DNA from: Candidatus Zhuqueibacterota bacterium
GTDB taxonomy: Bacteria; Zhuqueibacterota; Zhuqueibacteria; Residuimicrobiales; Oceaniaggregativiventaceae
DNA length: 43,030 bases
Assembly: GCA_014728085.1 (NCBI GenBank)
Contig: WJMF01000119.1
Span: 1-43,030 of the forward strand
Reading direction: 5' to 3'
Position numbers and translations under genes: made by a program. Below are positions 26,005 through 34,674 of this stretch, piece after piece. Below the pieces are notes generated by a model. That model was not told the DNA's origin. It saw nothing but the letters and a program-made list of their open reading frames with translations, and ran no database searches. Within the stretch, counting starts at the first letter, position 1. Each line of letters opens with the position of its first letter.

Positions 26005-26914
26005 AAAGACACCTATGTGATGATATTTTTTTACGGTTTTCTGCATATAGCGTAAAGGAGACACCAGCCAAAATAATAACTGCACCGACTATTTTTATCA
26101 ACGACGGTTGTTCACCGAGCAGAAAGACAGCCAGTATTGTGGCTCCAATCGGTTCCCCCAGGGCGACGACGGCAACCGAGGTGGCGCTTAAATATTTTAA
26201 AGCCCAATTTAGGCTGGTGTGTCCTATAATTTGAGGTCCTATTGCTATACCAACAAGATAAAAATATGTTTGTGTGCTAAAATTTATCAAAGAATGTTGT
26301 TTAATCCAAATCAATAATAAAATGGTAATGGCGGCGGCTGAATAGACAATAGCGACATAAGTTATGGTTTCCATATTATCGCGGACGCGTCTGCCGATGA
26401 TGAGATAGCCGGCAGCACAGAGAGCTCCCGCAACCGCCAGGGCGTTACCCAGGAGCTGGGATCCTTTGAGGGAGGCATCATTGGTTCCGATGATTAAAGC
26501 GCCGCACAATGTAATGGTTATACCTAAAAACAATCTCCAATTCATCCTTTCTTTTAAAAGCAGACAACTACCCAGGGCGATAAAAATCGGACTGGTCTGT
26601 ACCAGCACCACGGAGCTGGCAACAGAAGTATAACGCAATGATGTGATCCAGAAGGCAAAGTGCAAAGCTAAAAATATACCGGAAAGGATCATAAGAAACT
26701 TGTGAGGAATTCCTCTCCTTTTCAGTCGTGTGCTAACCCGGGTATAGGAAAGACCAAGATAGAAAACGGATGCTATAGACAGACGGTAGAAAGCAATGAC
26801 CAGAGTAGGGGCGGTACATCTTTTTATCCAGATCGATGCAATTGAAATGGCGATTACACCTATGCTTAAAATCAATACGAGTTTATATGTTCCCGGTTTT
26901 TTCTCCATTGTCAT
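25988..26914 (-). CDS. EamA/DMT-family transporter
   Basis: A 308-residue inner-membrane protein with about ten hydrophobic helices in two repeats. The EamA signatures are visible: SSVVLVQTSPIFIALGSCLLLKERMNW in the first repeat and SATSVAVVALGEPIGATILAVFLLGE in the second. These proteins export or exchange small metabolites (amino acids, nucleotides, drugs); the substrate cannot be read here. Its ATG overlaps the RNase Z stop by 4 bp (ATGA), so the two are translationally coupled. Confidence 0.9.
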   Translation of the reverse strand: MTMEKKPGTYKLVLILSIGVIAISIASIWIKRCTAPTLVIAFYRLSIASVFYLGLSYTRVSTRLKRRGIPHKFLMILSGIFLALHFAFWITSLRYTSVASSVVLVQTSPIFIALGSCLLLKERMNWRLFLGITITLCGALIIGTNDASLKGSQLLGNALAVAGALCAAGYLIIGRRVRDNMETITYVAIVYSAAAITILLLIWIKQHSLINFSTQTYFYLVGIAIGPQIIGHTSLNWALKYLSATSVAVVALGEPIGATILAVFLLGEQPSLIKIVGAVIILAGVSFTLYAENRKKISSHRCLYAKPG

Positions 26915-27846
26915 GTTGTCGAATCCAAAAAAATGCTTTCAAGATCCTGAGGTAAAAAGGAATTTGGGAAAATCTCCCGGGCCTCTCTTAACATGGTTTC
27001 TTCTTCTTCCTCATCATTTCTTTGGCTGATATGGTAAAGATAGAGGACTCCGGCTTGAGCGTTATCTGCGATTTCAGCTGCCTGTTTTGCTGTGCTGTGA
27101 TATGTTTGTAAGGCGCGGTCGTGGTGTTTTTGAGAAAACGTGCTTTCATAAACAAGAACGTTGGCGTGGTCGGCCAGCTTCAGGGCGGCATCACAGGGTC
27201 GTGTATCCGTACAATAGGTGATTATTCGCCCCGGTATTGGCGGTCCCACAATCTGTTCGGGTTGAATTTTTCGGCCATTTTCCAGGGTAACGGCTTTGCC
27301 TTGCTGTAATTTTTGGCGTTGGGGCCCTTGCGGTACATTTAAGGCCTCTGCAGCTTTTTGGTCAAACTTGCCCGGTTTGTCTTCTTCGACAAAACGAAAG
27401 CCATGACATGGCATGCTGTGATCTAAAAGCTTTGTAACGACTGAAAAGTGATCTATTGGCAAAGTATAATCTTCACTGTCTTCAAGCTCTTTTATCATCA
27501 GCGGATATTTGAGCGTATGTGAAGACAGGTGTTGAATAAAGTCTACATAATCCTTAATGCCTTTCGGGCCGATGAGAGTGAGAGGTGCCGTACGGTCTAA
27601 TAATTGTTGTGTGGTGAGTAAACCGTTCAAACCGAATATATGATCCCCGTGAAGATGCGAGATAAAAATATAGCGCACCCGGGATGGAGAAATATTGGCC
27701 TTTTGGAGCTGAAGTTGAACCCCTTCACCGCAATCACACAAGATGGAAAAGCCGTTTTTTTGTATGATCATACTGGGGAGGTTTCTTCTTACAGATGGAA
27801 TAGACGCTGATGTCCCGAGAAAGGTGATTTTCAACTGATTATTCAT
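26911..27846 (-). CDS. rnz: Ribonuclease Z
   Basis: Zinc-dependent endonuclease that trims the 3' trailer of tRNA precursors. The metallo-beta-lactamase signature HLHGDH is at residues 64-69. The N-terminal ITFLGTSASIPSVRRNLP, TYCTDTRPCD and YESTF, and the late YHSTAKQAAEIA and LYHISQR, match the short RNase Z form. At ~311 residues it is normal. Because tRNA-Arg above lacks an encoded CCA, RNase Z processing before CCA addition is expected. I prefer ATG 27846; an upstream TTG at 27858 with AAAGGA very close is the alternative. The ATG start overlaps the plsY end by 8 bp. Confidence 0.93.
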   Translation of the reverse strand: MNNQLKITFLGTSASIPSVRRNLPSMIIQKNGFSILCDCGEGVQLQLQKANISPSRVRYIFISHLHGDHIFGLNGLLTTQQLLDRTAPLTLIGPKGIKDYVDFIQHLSSHTLKYPLMIKELEDSEDYTLPIDHFSVVTKLLDHSMPCHGFRFVEEDKPGKFDQKAAEALNVPQGPQRQKLQQGKAVTLENGRKIQPEQIVGPPIPGRIITYCTDTRPCDAALKLADHANVLVYESTFSQKHHDRALQTYHSTAKQAAEIADNAQAGVLYLYHISQRNDEEEEETMLREAREIFPNSFLPQDLESIFLDSTT

Positions 27847-28483
27847 CTTTTTGTTCAATGTTCCTTTTAAACTTGTTTTCTTCGCCTTTGAGCAGTCTTT
27901 TAATATTCGATCGATGGGTGAAAACGATCAATACAGCAACCAAAAAAGAAAATATATAAAGCGTTTGGGAAATTTCCTGGTTAAGCGCATATCTGAAAAT
28001 AGTGAGAACAAGCGGCAAGGTTACAGCAGCAATCATGGAACCGAGAGAAACGATGCGTGTTAAAAAAAAGACCATGAAAAAGACAGCCAGACAAATTATA
28101 AAGGCCAGGGGATAAAGGGCAACGAGCATTCCTGCCGCCGTTCCGACACCTTTACCGCCGTGAAAGTTGGCGAATACGGTCCAAATGTGACCCAAAATAG
28201 CACAGCAACCGGTGATTAACTGGACCGAACCATAATCGATAAAGGACAAATCGGATGCGATTAATGAAATCCAGAATGTTGCCGCGAAACCTTTGAAAAA
28301 ATCAAAGAGCATGACAAAAAGGCCCGGTTTCCAACCCAAAACGCGGAATACATTTGTTCCACCTGCATTTCCACTTCCATGTTGGCGAATGTCTATCCCT
28401 TTGAGCAGTTTACCAGTGATGATACTGGTCGGGAACGAACCGGCCAAATAGCTCAACAAAATGACTGATACCAATTGAAACAT
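27839..28483 (-). CDS. plsY: Acyl-phosphate:glycerol-3-phosphate acyltransferase
   Basis: Integral membrane enzyme making lysophosphatidate from acyl-phosphate and glycerol-3-phosphate. The three family motifs are present: SYLAGSFPTS with GSGNAGGTNVFRVLG, then FHGGKGVGTAAG, and SLGSMIAAVTLPL. The 214 residues form about seven hydrophobic helices, the standard size. The gene begins 15 nt after the fatty-acid-kinase-like fusion gene, whose predicted product (acyl-phosphate) is the PlsY substrate. plsX is not in the window. Confidence 0.96.
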   Translation of the reverse strand: MFQLVSVILLSYLAGSFPTSIITGKLLKGIDIRQHGSGNAGGTNVFRVLGWKPGLFVMLFDFFKGFAATFWISLIASDLSFIDYGSVQLITGCCAILGHIWTVFANFHGGKGVGTAAGMLVALYPLAFIICLAVFFMVFFLTRIVSLGSMIAAVTLPLVLTIFRYALNQEISQTLYIFSFLVAVLIVFTHRSNIKRLLKGEENKFKRNIEQKDE

Positions 28484-28497
28484 AAAGACCTCGTTTA

Positions 28498-30291
28498 TTA
28501 TTCAATTCTATCGATAACGGCAATCGCTACAGCCCCGATTCCGGCATAGACGCCGAGAGCAGGTGATGCTTTCAGGATATGAATGTCATTTTTTTTCAGC
28601 AAGTCGCGGATATGCGTACGATAGGCATTTGCTCTGTTCCTGGCATTGGCGTGCATAATTCGGAAAACGGGGTTTTTCAGCGTTTCTGCATAATCCATGG
28701 CCAGAGAGAGTGTTTTTTTAAATACATTTTTTTTACCAAATGTCTTTGCACAGGGAACGATTTTTCCGTCGGAATCACTTGTTAAAACGGGTTTGATATT
28801 CAGCAGGGTTGCCAATATACCCTGGGGTTTACCCAGCCTGCCGCTGCGAATGATATACTTTAACGACGGCAGCGCGATAAACAATCTAACCGTTGCAATC
28901 GCCTTGTCCAGATTTTCTTTAATATCTTTCACAGTCAGTCCTTTTTCGATTAACAAGGCCGCCTCTTCAACAACAAGCCCCAGGGCACCGGAGAGGGATT
29001 TGCTGTCGATAAAATGAACCTTGTTTTCATAGATTTTGTTCTTTACTGAAATCATACCGCTTTGTAGTGTTCCGCTTAAACGCCCGGAGAGATGAATGGA
29101 TAGTGCCGATGTATAGGATTTAAATACATTGTCATAAATATTTTGGTAGAATGCCGGTGATGGTTGTGAGGTGGAAATTTTTGCTTTTGAATGTTTCAGA
29201 AGACTATAAAAGCGTTCCTGAGTCAGTTCTGTTTTATCCTTGTAGCTTTTTTCTCCGACCTGGATGATGACCGGCACAAAATGAATGTTATATTTTTTTG
29301 CTGTTTCTTCGGCAATATCGCATGTTGTGTCTGTCACCAAGGCGATATGATCTGTTGATGTTTTCAGGTGGTTGTGCTGCGATTTCATGTCGTCTACTTT
29401 TTTCCTGGAAATTGTAGCTTGTTCAGAAGCCAGGGAGAAAACCTTTTCGGGCTCGTTGGTGTGGATATGTATCCTGGCTTTTTGGTTTGATCCGACGATG
29501 ATCAGTGAATCTCCGATAACGTCCAATTTTTTTCGGAGGAGATCCCGGTTAATGTTTTGTCCTTCCAGCAGACATTCCGTACAGTATCTGAAAGTAATTT
29601 TATGGTCATTTTGCAGAGCTTTGATTTTTCGGGTAACGCGTGATTTTGCCCGATAGGCTGCGATTTTTCCGGTTTCAATAAAATCAGTGACACCCTCAAG
29701 AATATTGACGAATCCCTGCGCCCCGGCATCGACAACACCTGCTTTTGAAAGGATCTGCAGTTTTTTCGGTGTGTCAGCCAAGGATTCTTTTGCCCTGTAC
29801 AAGGCGTCACGGAGCAGATCGCCAAAATCGGTTGTGTTTTTGGCGCGCTCATTCAGGTGGTGTGCCCAATCCCGCATTACAGTGAGAATGGTACCTTCTT
29901 GTGGATGCACAATGGCTTCTCTGGACCGTTCGACGGCGTTGTTCATGGCCTGAGCAAAAGAGCGGGTCGTCAATCGTACTTTACCTTTTGTCGCTTCTGC
30001 GAGTCCGAGAAAAAATTGAGCCAGGATGACTCCGGAATTACCACGCGCTCCATTTAGGGCGGAATCAGCGATGGAAAGGCTTACCGTTTCTATAGAGGTA
30101 TCATGACAATTTTTCGCATCTCTGGCGATATGCGTCATGGTTGATGCCATGTTTGTTCCGGTGTCTCCGTCCGCTACAGGAAATACATTAATGCTGTTCA
30201 GCTTTTCCCGCTCCATATGAATTCGCTGCGCGGAAGCTATAATTGAACGCTTGAGCCGAAGGCCATCCAGGTATTTAATTTTATTTTTCAT
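28498..30291 (-). CDS. FakA-like kinase (DAK2) fused to DegV/FakB fatty-acid-binding domain
   Basis: A 597-residue cytoplasmic fusion. Residues ~1-205 form a DhaL/DAK2 kinase domain with NVFPVADGDTGTNM (35-48) and GARGNSG, which bind Mg and ATP. Residues ~225-305 match the FakA middle domain (KITFRYCTECLLE, GDSLIIVG, HIHTNEP). Residues ~315-597 are a full DegV domain (HIALVTDTTCD, STSQPSP, LSGRLSGTLQSG, SGRLGKPQG), the FakB fold that holds a fatty acid. In Firmicutes these are separate FakA and FakB proteins that phosphorylate exogenous fatty acids. The fusion would combine kinase and acyl carrier in one chain. DegV here replaces the FakA C-terminal domain. plsY lies 15 nt downstream. Confidence 0.92.
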   Translation of the reverse strand: MKNKIKYLDGLRLKRSIIASAQRIHMEREKLNSINVFPVADGDTGTNMASTMTHIARDAKNCHDTSIETVSLSIADSALNGARGNSGVILAQFFLGLAEATKGKVRLTTRSFAQAMNNAVERSREAIVHPQEGTILTVMRDWAHHLNERAKNTTDFGDLLRDALYRAKESLADTPKKLQILSKAGVVDAGAQGFVNILEGVTDFIETGKIAAYRAKSRVTRKIKALQNDHKITFRYCTECLLEGQNINRDLLRKKLDVIGDSLIIVGSNQKARIHIHTNEPEKVFSLASEQATISRKKVDDMKSQHNHLKTSTDHIALVTDTTCDIAEETAKKYNIHFVPVIIQVGEKSYKDKTELTQERFYSLLKHSKAKISTSQPSPAFYQNIYDNVFKSYTSALSIHLSGRLSGTLQSGMISVKNKIYENKVHFIDSKSLSGALGLVVEEAALLIEKGLTVKDIKENLDKAIATVRLFIALPSLKYIIRSGRLGKPQGILATLLNIKPVLTSDSDGKIVPCAKTFGKKNVFKKTLSLAMDYAETLKNPVFRIMHANARNRANAYRTHIRDLLKKNDIHILKASPALGVYAGIGAVAIAVIDRIE

Positions 30292-30355
30292 TCGAATTCT
30301 ATCTTTCGTTTACATACCGTTTCGTCACAGGAAAGGTACCGTTAAAATACGGACT

Positions 30356-31270
30356 TTATTGCAAAATCTGCAACACTTTTTGTTTTATTTGGTCGGCAAA
30401 AATACTGTTCAGGGCTAGCGTGAATTGTGTTTCGAGATAGCCAAGAGGCGTACCCATATCCAGCGATTTTCCGGAAATCAATGCCCCAATTGCACTTTCG
30501 CGTTCACAAAGAACAGCCTGGGCATTCGTGAGTTGAATCTCTCCTTTTTCCCGAATATTATTTTCAATAAATTTTCCCAATACGGTAAAAATCGAAGGTG
30601 CAAAGACATAGATGCCGAAAAAGGATAAATATTTTCCATGTGGTAACTCTTTGGAAGATAGATATTTTTGGGCGGTTTTTATATCCGGTTTTTCAATGAT
30701 ATTTTCAAGTTGGAACAGGGGCGGGGTTTCATGAAATTTTGGTCCGCTGACAACGCCATACAAATGGAGTTGTTCCTCCGGGGTTTCCTTGACGGCGAAA
30801 ATTGATTTTTGATAGCGATTAAAAATATCGACAACTTGAGAAATACATGATCTTGAACCGGCGGATATATATATATGATCGCCCAAAAGAAGCAGGAAAG
30901 GAGAATCCCCCACCCACTCTCTGGCGCAATACACAGCGTGACCATAACCTTCCGGAGAAGGTTGGGGTATATAGGTGATGCGATCTTTAAGCTTGGCGAG
31001 GACATTGGATTGTTGATGCAAGCCCGGATTTTTGCTCTCATTTTCCAGGGCCTGAAAGTGCAAAGCGAATTTTTTTTCTTCACCTGGCTGGACAACGATT
31101 GCAATTTCTTCTATCCCCGCTTCAAGTGCTTGTTCTGCGATGATTTGAATGGTTGGCTTGGTAATACCATCCATATCAACAAGCGGAAACAGTTCTTTTT
31201 GTATCGCATTGGTGGCCGGATATTGACGTGTTCCTTTCCCGGCTGCTGTAATGACGGCTTTTGTTAACAT
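30356..31270 (-). CDS. galU: UTP--glucose-1-phosphate uridylyltransferase
   Basis: Nucleotidyltransferase that makes UDP-glucose from UTP and glucose-1-phosphate. The 304 residues contain the nucleotide-binding AVITAAGKGTRQYPATNAIQKE (Lys25), IVVQPGEE, PQPSPEGYGHAVYCAREWVG, LLLLGDHIY, and ENIIEKPD with the sugar-phosphate-binding Lys. Length and layout are those of bacterial GalU. ATG start. It lies 64 nt upstream of the FakA-DegV gene on the same strand and may be co-transcribed. UDP-glucose could serve the GT2 further right. Confidence 0.93.
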   Translation of the reverse strand: MLTKAVITAAGKGTRQYPATNAIQKELFPLVDMDGITKPTIQIIAEQALEAGIEEIAIVVQPGEEKKFALHFQALENESKNPGLHQQSNVLAKLKDRITYIPQPSPEGYGHAVYCAREWVGDSPFLLLLGDHIYISAGSRSCISQVVDIFNRYQKSIFAVKETPEEQLHLYGVVSGPKFHETPPLFQLENIIEKPDIKTAQKYLSSKELPHGKYLSFFGIYVFAPSIFTVLGKFIENNIREKGEIQLTNAQAVLCERESAIGALISGKSLDMGTPLGYLETQFTLALNSIFADQIKQKVLQILQ

Positions 31271-31365
31271 CCTTTATTCCTGATTGTTTTTCTCACCAAG
31301 ATAATTTAAAAAAGTAGCAAAAAGATACTCAAAAAGCAACACGCAGATTGTATTTTATAAAAGCC

Positions 31366-31394
31366 TTGAATAACTGGGTCATAGAGTTTATATT
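31366..31394 (+). promoter_or_regulatory. Promoter of the SDR-flavoprotein pair
   Basis: TTGAAT (31366-31371), a 17-bp spacer and TATATT (31389-31394). It leaves a leader of about 180 nt before the SDR ATG. The rest of the 310-nt gap 31271-31580 shows no gene or clear RNA structure. Confidence 0.5.
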
Positions 31395-31580
31395 TAATTT
31401 AACACCGGCTACATCCATTGGTGCCCGATCAAGTTCTCTTCCATCATATTGAATCCGTATATTACATCAGGTGATGACTTGAGATCAGACAGATTTTAAG
31501 GTGGTTGATTTTCAACAATAGAGGGGCCTCTGGAAAGCCCGGCAAAAAAGTATGTGTTCTAAAACAAAAAGGAAAGTTAT

Positions 31581-32354
31581 ATGGAAAGACCAGTAGCATT
31601 GATAACCGGAGGGGGGCGAGGCATAGGATATGGTATTGCTGAAAAAGTCGCCGAAAATGGATTTGACATCGTTATTGATGATGTTCATCCTTTGGAAAGT
31701 GTGGAAAAAGAGGTCGACAAGATTAAAGCCAAAGGCGTTGACCTTCTTTATGTTCGCGCCGACATTTCAAGGGCTGATGACAGACATTTAATCGTCGAAC
31801 AAATAAAGGATCGCTTTGGCCGGATCGATCTGTTGGTAAACAATGCCGGTGTGGCACCCAAACAGCGGATGGATCTTTTACAAGCGACCGAAGAGAGTTT
31901 TGACCGGGTTTTATCCATCAATCTAAAGGGTCCCTATTTTCTAACTCAGCTTGTCGCCAGCTGGATGACGGAAATCCGGAAGGATTATCCGGATCGGGAT
32001 CTGCGCATCATCAATATATCGTCCCTTTCTGCTTATACCTCTTCTCCCGCCAGAGGAGAGTATTGCATTTCGAAAGCGGCAATTGGTATGATGACATTGC
32101 TCTTTGCGGACCGCCTGGCAGAAGAAAATATTCTCGTTTATGAGATCAGACCCGGCATTATCAAAACCGATATGACAAAAGTGGTAACTGAAAAATATGA
32201 CAAATTAATTGCAGAGGGATTATTGCCCATTAAGCGGTGGGGCTATCCGGAAGATATCGCCAATGCCGTTGCAGGTATTGCAAAGGGATATTTTCCCTAT
32301 TCCACAGGACAAGTGATCAATGTCGATGGCGGGTTTCACATCCATCGATTGTAA
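31581..32354 (+). CDS. Short-chain dehydrogenase/reductase (FabG-like)
   Basis: A 257-residue classical SDR. NAD(P)-binding TGGGRGIG is at 9-16, NNAG lies in the central strand, the catalytic Ser is in INISSLSAY and the Tyr-Lys pair in YCISK (about 157-161). The end is a typical GQVINVDGGF. It reduces or oxidises a carbonyl/hydroxyl; the substrate is unknown. Asp residues after the second strand (IVIDDVHP) suggest preference for NAD(H) (inference). ATG start with AAAGGAAAGTT upstream. The flavoprotein follows after 24 nt, indicating a joint pathway. Confidence 0.9.
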   Translation: MERPVALITGGGRGIGYGIAEKVAENGFDIVIDDVHPLESVEKEVDKIKAKGVDLLYVRADISRADDRHLIVEQIKDRFGRIDLLVNNAGVAPKQRMDLLQATEESFDRVLSINLKGPYFLTQLVASWMTEIRKDYPDRDLRIINISSLSAYTSSPARGEYCISKAAIGMMTLLFADRLAEENILVYEIRPGIIKTDMTKVVTEKYDKLIAEGLLPIKRWGYPEDIANAVAGIAKGYFPYSTGQVINVDGGFHIHRL

Positions 32355-32378
32355 CAAAATAAATATAAAGGAAGCATC

Positions 32379-34376
32379 ATGAAAGAACGAACGCTTTTGC
32401 TTGACAAGCATCATTTTCCCGTTTATGAATATGAAACGCTGGTCATTGGATCAGGTGCAGCCTCTTTAAATGCGGCTGATCATTTATATGCTTTTGGACA
32501 TCAAGATTTGGCCATCGTCACGGAAAAGGTGGGCGGGGGAACCTCAAACAACACCGGTTCCGACAAACAGACATATTATAAACTTTCGGTAGCGGGGAAG
32601 GAACCCGATTCTCCCTTTGACATGGCCAGATCTCTGTTTGATGGTGGCGGTATGCATGGAGACCTGGCATTAATTGAGGCCACGCTTTCCGCCAACGGGT
32701 TTTTTCGTCTCGCCAATCTCGGCGTTCAATTTCCCCATAATGTCTATGGCGGATTTGTCGGCTATAAAACCGATCACGATCCGCGGCAACGTGCAACATC
32801 AGCAGGTCCCTGGACATCGAGCCAAATGTTCAACTGCCTATATCAGCAGGTTAAAAATAAAAATATTCCTGTCTATGATGAACACGATGTTGTGGCTCTG
32901 CTTGTTGATGATAACCGTTGTGTCGGTTGTATTGCAATAGATAAAAATGCCCTGGATCAAGACAATTTCGGATTGAAATTTTTTCATGTGAATAATATTA
33001 TTTTCGGTGTGGGTGGTCCCGGTGGTTTGTATAAAACCTCGGTTTATCCCAAAGTGCATATTGGTGCCATAGGATTGGCTCTGGAGGTCGGTGCCAAAGC
33101 GCGGAATTTAACGGAATCCCAATATGGCCTGGCCTCTATCAAATTTCGCTGGAATGTGTCGGGCACTTACCAGCAGGTCATTCCGCGCTATATCAGCACC
33201 GACGAGAATGGTGGGGAGGAGAAGGAATTTTTTAATCCCTATTTTCCATCTATGGGCAAACTCGCCACAGATATTTTTCTGAAAGGATACCAGTGGCCTT
33301 TTGATCCACGCAAAATTCCCAATTACGGATCTTCGCTGATCGATGTGTTGGTCTATATAGAGACTGTGGTTAAAGGGCGACGGGTTTTTATGGATTTTCG
33401 TGAAAACCCCCGCGGAGACGAGCGCATCGGCTCGTTCTCTTTTGAGGCGTTGGAGCCTGAAGCCCATGACTATTTAAAAAATTCAGAGGCCCTGTTCGGA
33501 ACACCGATAGAGCGACTGCAAAAAATGAACCCCCTGGCAATTGAGCTCTATGTTAAAAATGGTATTGATATAGAGAATGAACCTTTGGAGGTGGCGGTTT
33601 GTGCCCAGCATAACAATGGAGGATTAGCCGGCGATATGTGGTGGGAGTCGAATATACGGCATTTGTTTCCTGTGGGAGAAGTGAACGGAAGTCATGGTGT
33701 CTACCGTCCCGGCGGCTCCGCTTTGAATTCCGGTCAGGTTGGATCTTATCGCGCAGCCGAACGCGTGGCAAAGGCAATCGACAAAGGAAAATGTTCTTCA
33801 GATCAGTTTGATCGCATTGCCGCTTCCCGGGGACAGGCATTATTCGATAAACTGCGCAGCATTATTGATCATAAAGGAGAAAGCACGGTCATGTCTTACA
33901 GAGATGAATTGCAGCAACGCATGACCAATTTTGGATCACACATTCGCGAATTGCACCAGGTTGAAGAAGCTTTGCAGCAGGCTTATGAGCAGATCGAAAC
34001 GTTTGATCAACAAAAAATTACGGATAATAAAGAGATACCCGCGCTTTTGCAAAACAGGCATTTGGTTCTCGCCCATGCGGCTTACCTTGAAGCTGTTCGC
34101 GCTTATCTAAAAGAGGGGGGTGGCAGCCGCGGATCATATCTGGTAATGGACAAGGCGGGAGATCCGGTTCTGGAAAAACTGGGTGAAGCGTGGTGCTACA
34201 AGCCGGAAAATCCGGAATTACGCAACAAGGTTCTGGAAACGATTCTTTCTTCGGAGGGAAAGTTTGTCTCAGAGTGGAAGCCTTGCCGGCCTTTACCGGA
34301 AGAGGAATCCTGGTTTGAGAATGTCTGGGGCAAATACATGCGCGGTGAGATTTTTGCCGAGAGCAGCGAAGTATAA
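32379..34376 (+). CDS. FAD-dependent oxidoreductase of the fumarate-reductase flavoprotein type
   Basis: A 665-residue soluble flavoprotein. The N-terminal FAD-binding motif is LVIGSGAASLNAADHLY, followed by EKVGGGTSNNTGSDKQ, which aligns with the flavin-attachment region. A capping domain follows. The C-terminal FAD site, HNNGGLAGDMWWE then LFPVGEVNGSHGVYRPGGSA and LNSGQVGSYRAAERVA, aligns with the R-x-GG-N-S-L motif of SdhA/FrdA. No signal peptide, heme or Fe-S motif is present. It sits 24 nt after the SDR gene with AGGAAG upstream, so the two may oxidise the same compound in sequence. The electron acceptor and substrate are unknown. Confidence 0.85.
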   Translation: MKERTLLLDKHHFPVYEYETLVIGSGAASLNAADHLYAFGHQDLAIVTEKVGGGTSNNTGSDKQTYYKLSVAGKEPDSPFDMARSLFDGGGMHGDLALIEATLSANGFFRLANLGVQFPHNVYGGFVGYKTDHDPRQRATSAGPWTSSQMFNCLYQQVKNKNIPVYDEHDVVALLVDDNRCVGCIAIDKNALDQDNFGLKFFHVNNIIFGVGGPGGLYKTSVYPKVHIGAIGLALEVGAKARNLTESQYGLASIKFRWNVSGTYQQVIPRYISTDENGGEEKEFFNPYFPSMGKLATDIFLKGYQWPFDPRKIPNYGSSLIDVLVYIETVVKGRRVFMDFRENPRGDERIGSFSFEALEPEAHDYLKNSEALFGTPIERLQKMNPLAIELYVKNGIDIENEPLEVAVCAQHNNGGLAGDMWWESNIRHLFPVGEVNGSHGVYRPGGSALNSGQVGSYRAAERVAKAIDKGKCSSDQFDRIAASRGQALFDKLRSIIDHKGESTVMSYRDELQQRMTNFGSHIRELHQVEEALQQAYEQIETFDQQKITDNKEIPALLQNRHLVLAHAAYLEAVRAYLKEGGGSRGSYLVMDKAGDPVLEKLGEAWCYKPENPELRNKVLETILSSEGKFVSEWKPCRPLPEEESWFENVWGKYMRGEIFAESSEV

Positions 34377-34440
34377 TACCGCAAGCTCTGTTGCTAAAAC
34401 CGACAGATCATGGGTTCGCGTTTAATACGTCGGTTGCCAA

Positions 34441-34654
34441 AACCGCTATTTACGCAAAGAGCACAGAGAATGAACACGGGTCATCCTGTCACGTTTTTTT
34501 GCGAAAACAATATTCGCTTTCTATGTAATAACCGTGCCAGGATGATTATCGGAAACGATTGTATCCGTTTTCTATTAATCGTTATAACTGATTTTATCGA
34601 GCTTTGCGATTAAATAATATGTGTTATTCTATGCGCTCTTTGCGCTTAGCGGTT
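34441..34654. repeat. MITE-like element with ~35-bp imperfect terminal inverted repeats
   Basis: 34441-34477 and the reverse complement of 34621-34654 match at about 30 of 34 aligned positions, sharing AACCGCTA, CGCAAAGAGC, AGAAT and AACAC. Nested inside is a second inverted pair, TCATCCTGTCACG (34481-34493) with CGTGCCAGGATGA (34533-34545), and a small GCGAA/TTCGC hairpin (34501-34517). It encodes nothing and fills the gap between two convergent genes. The CGCAAAGAGCGCA-type termini resemble short dispersed repeats common in bacterial genomes. Target-site duplications were not found. Confidence 0.65.
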
Positions 34655-34674
34655 AAATAAATCCATCTGGTATT

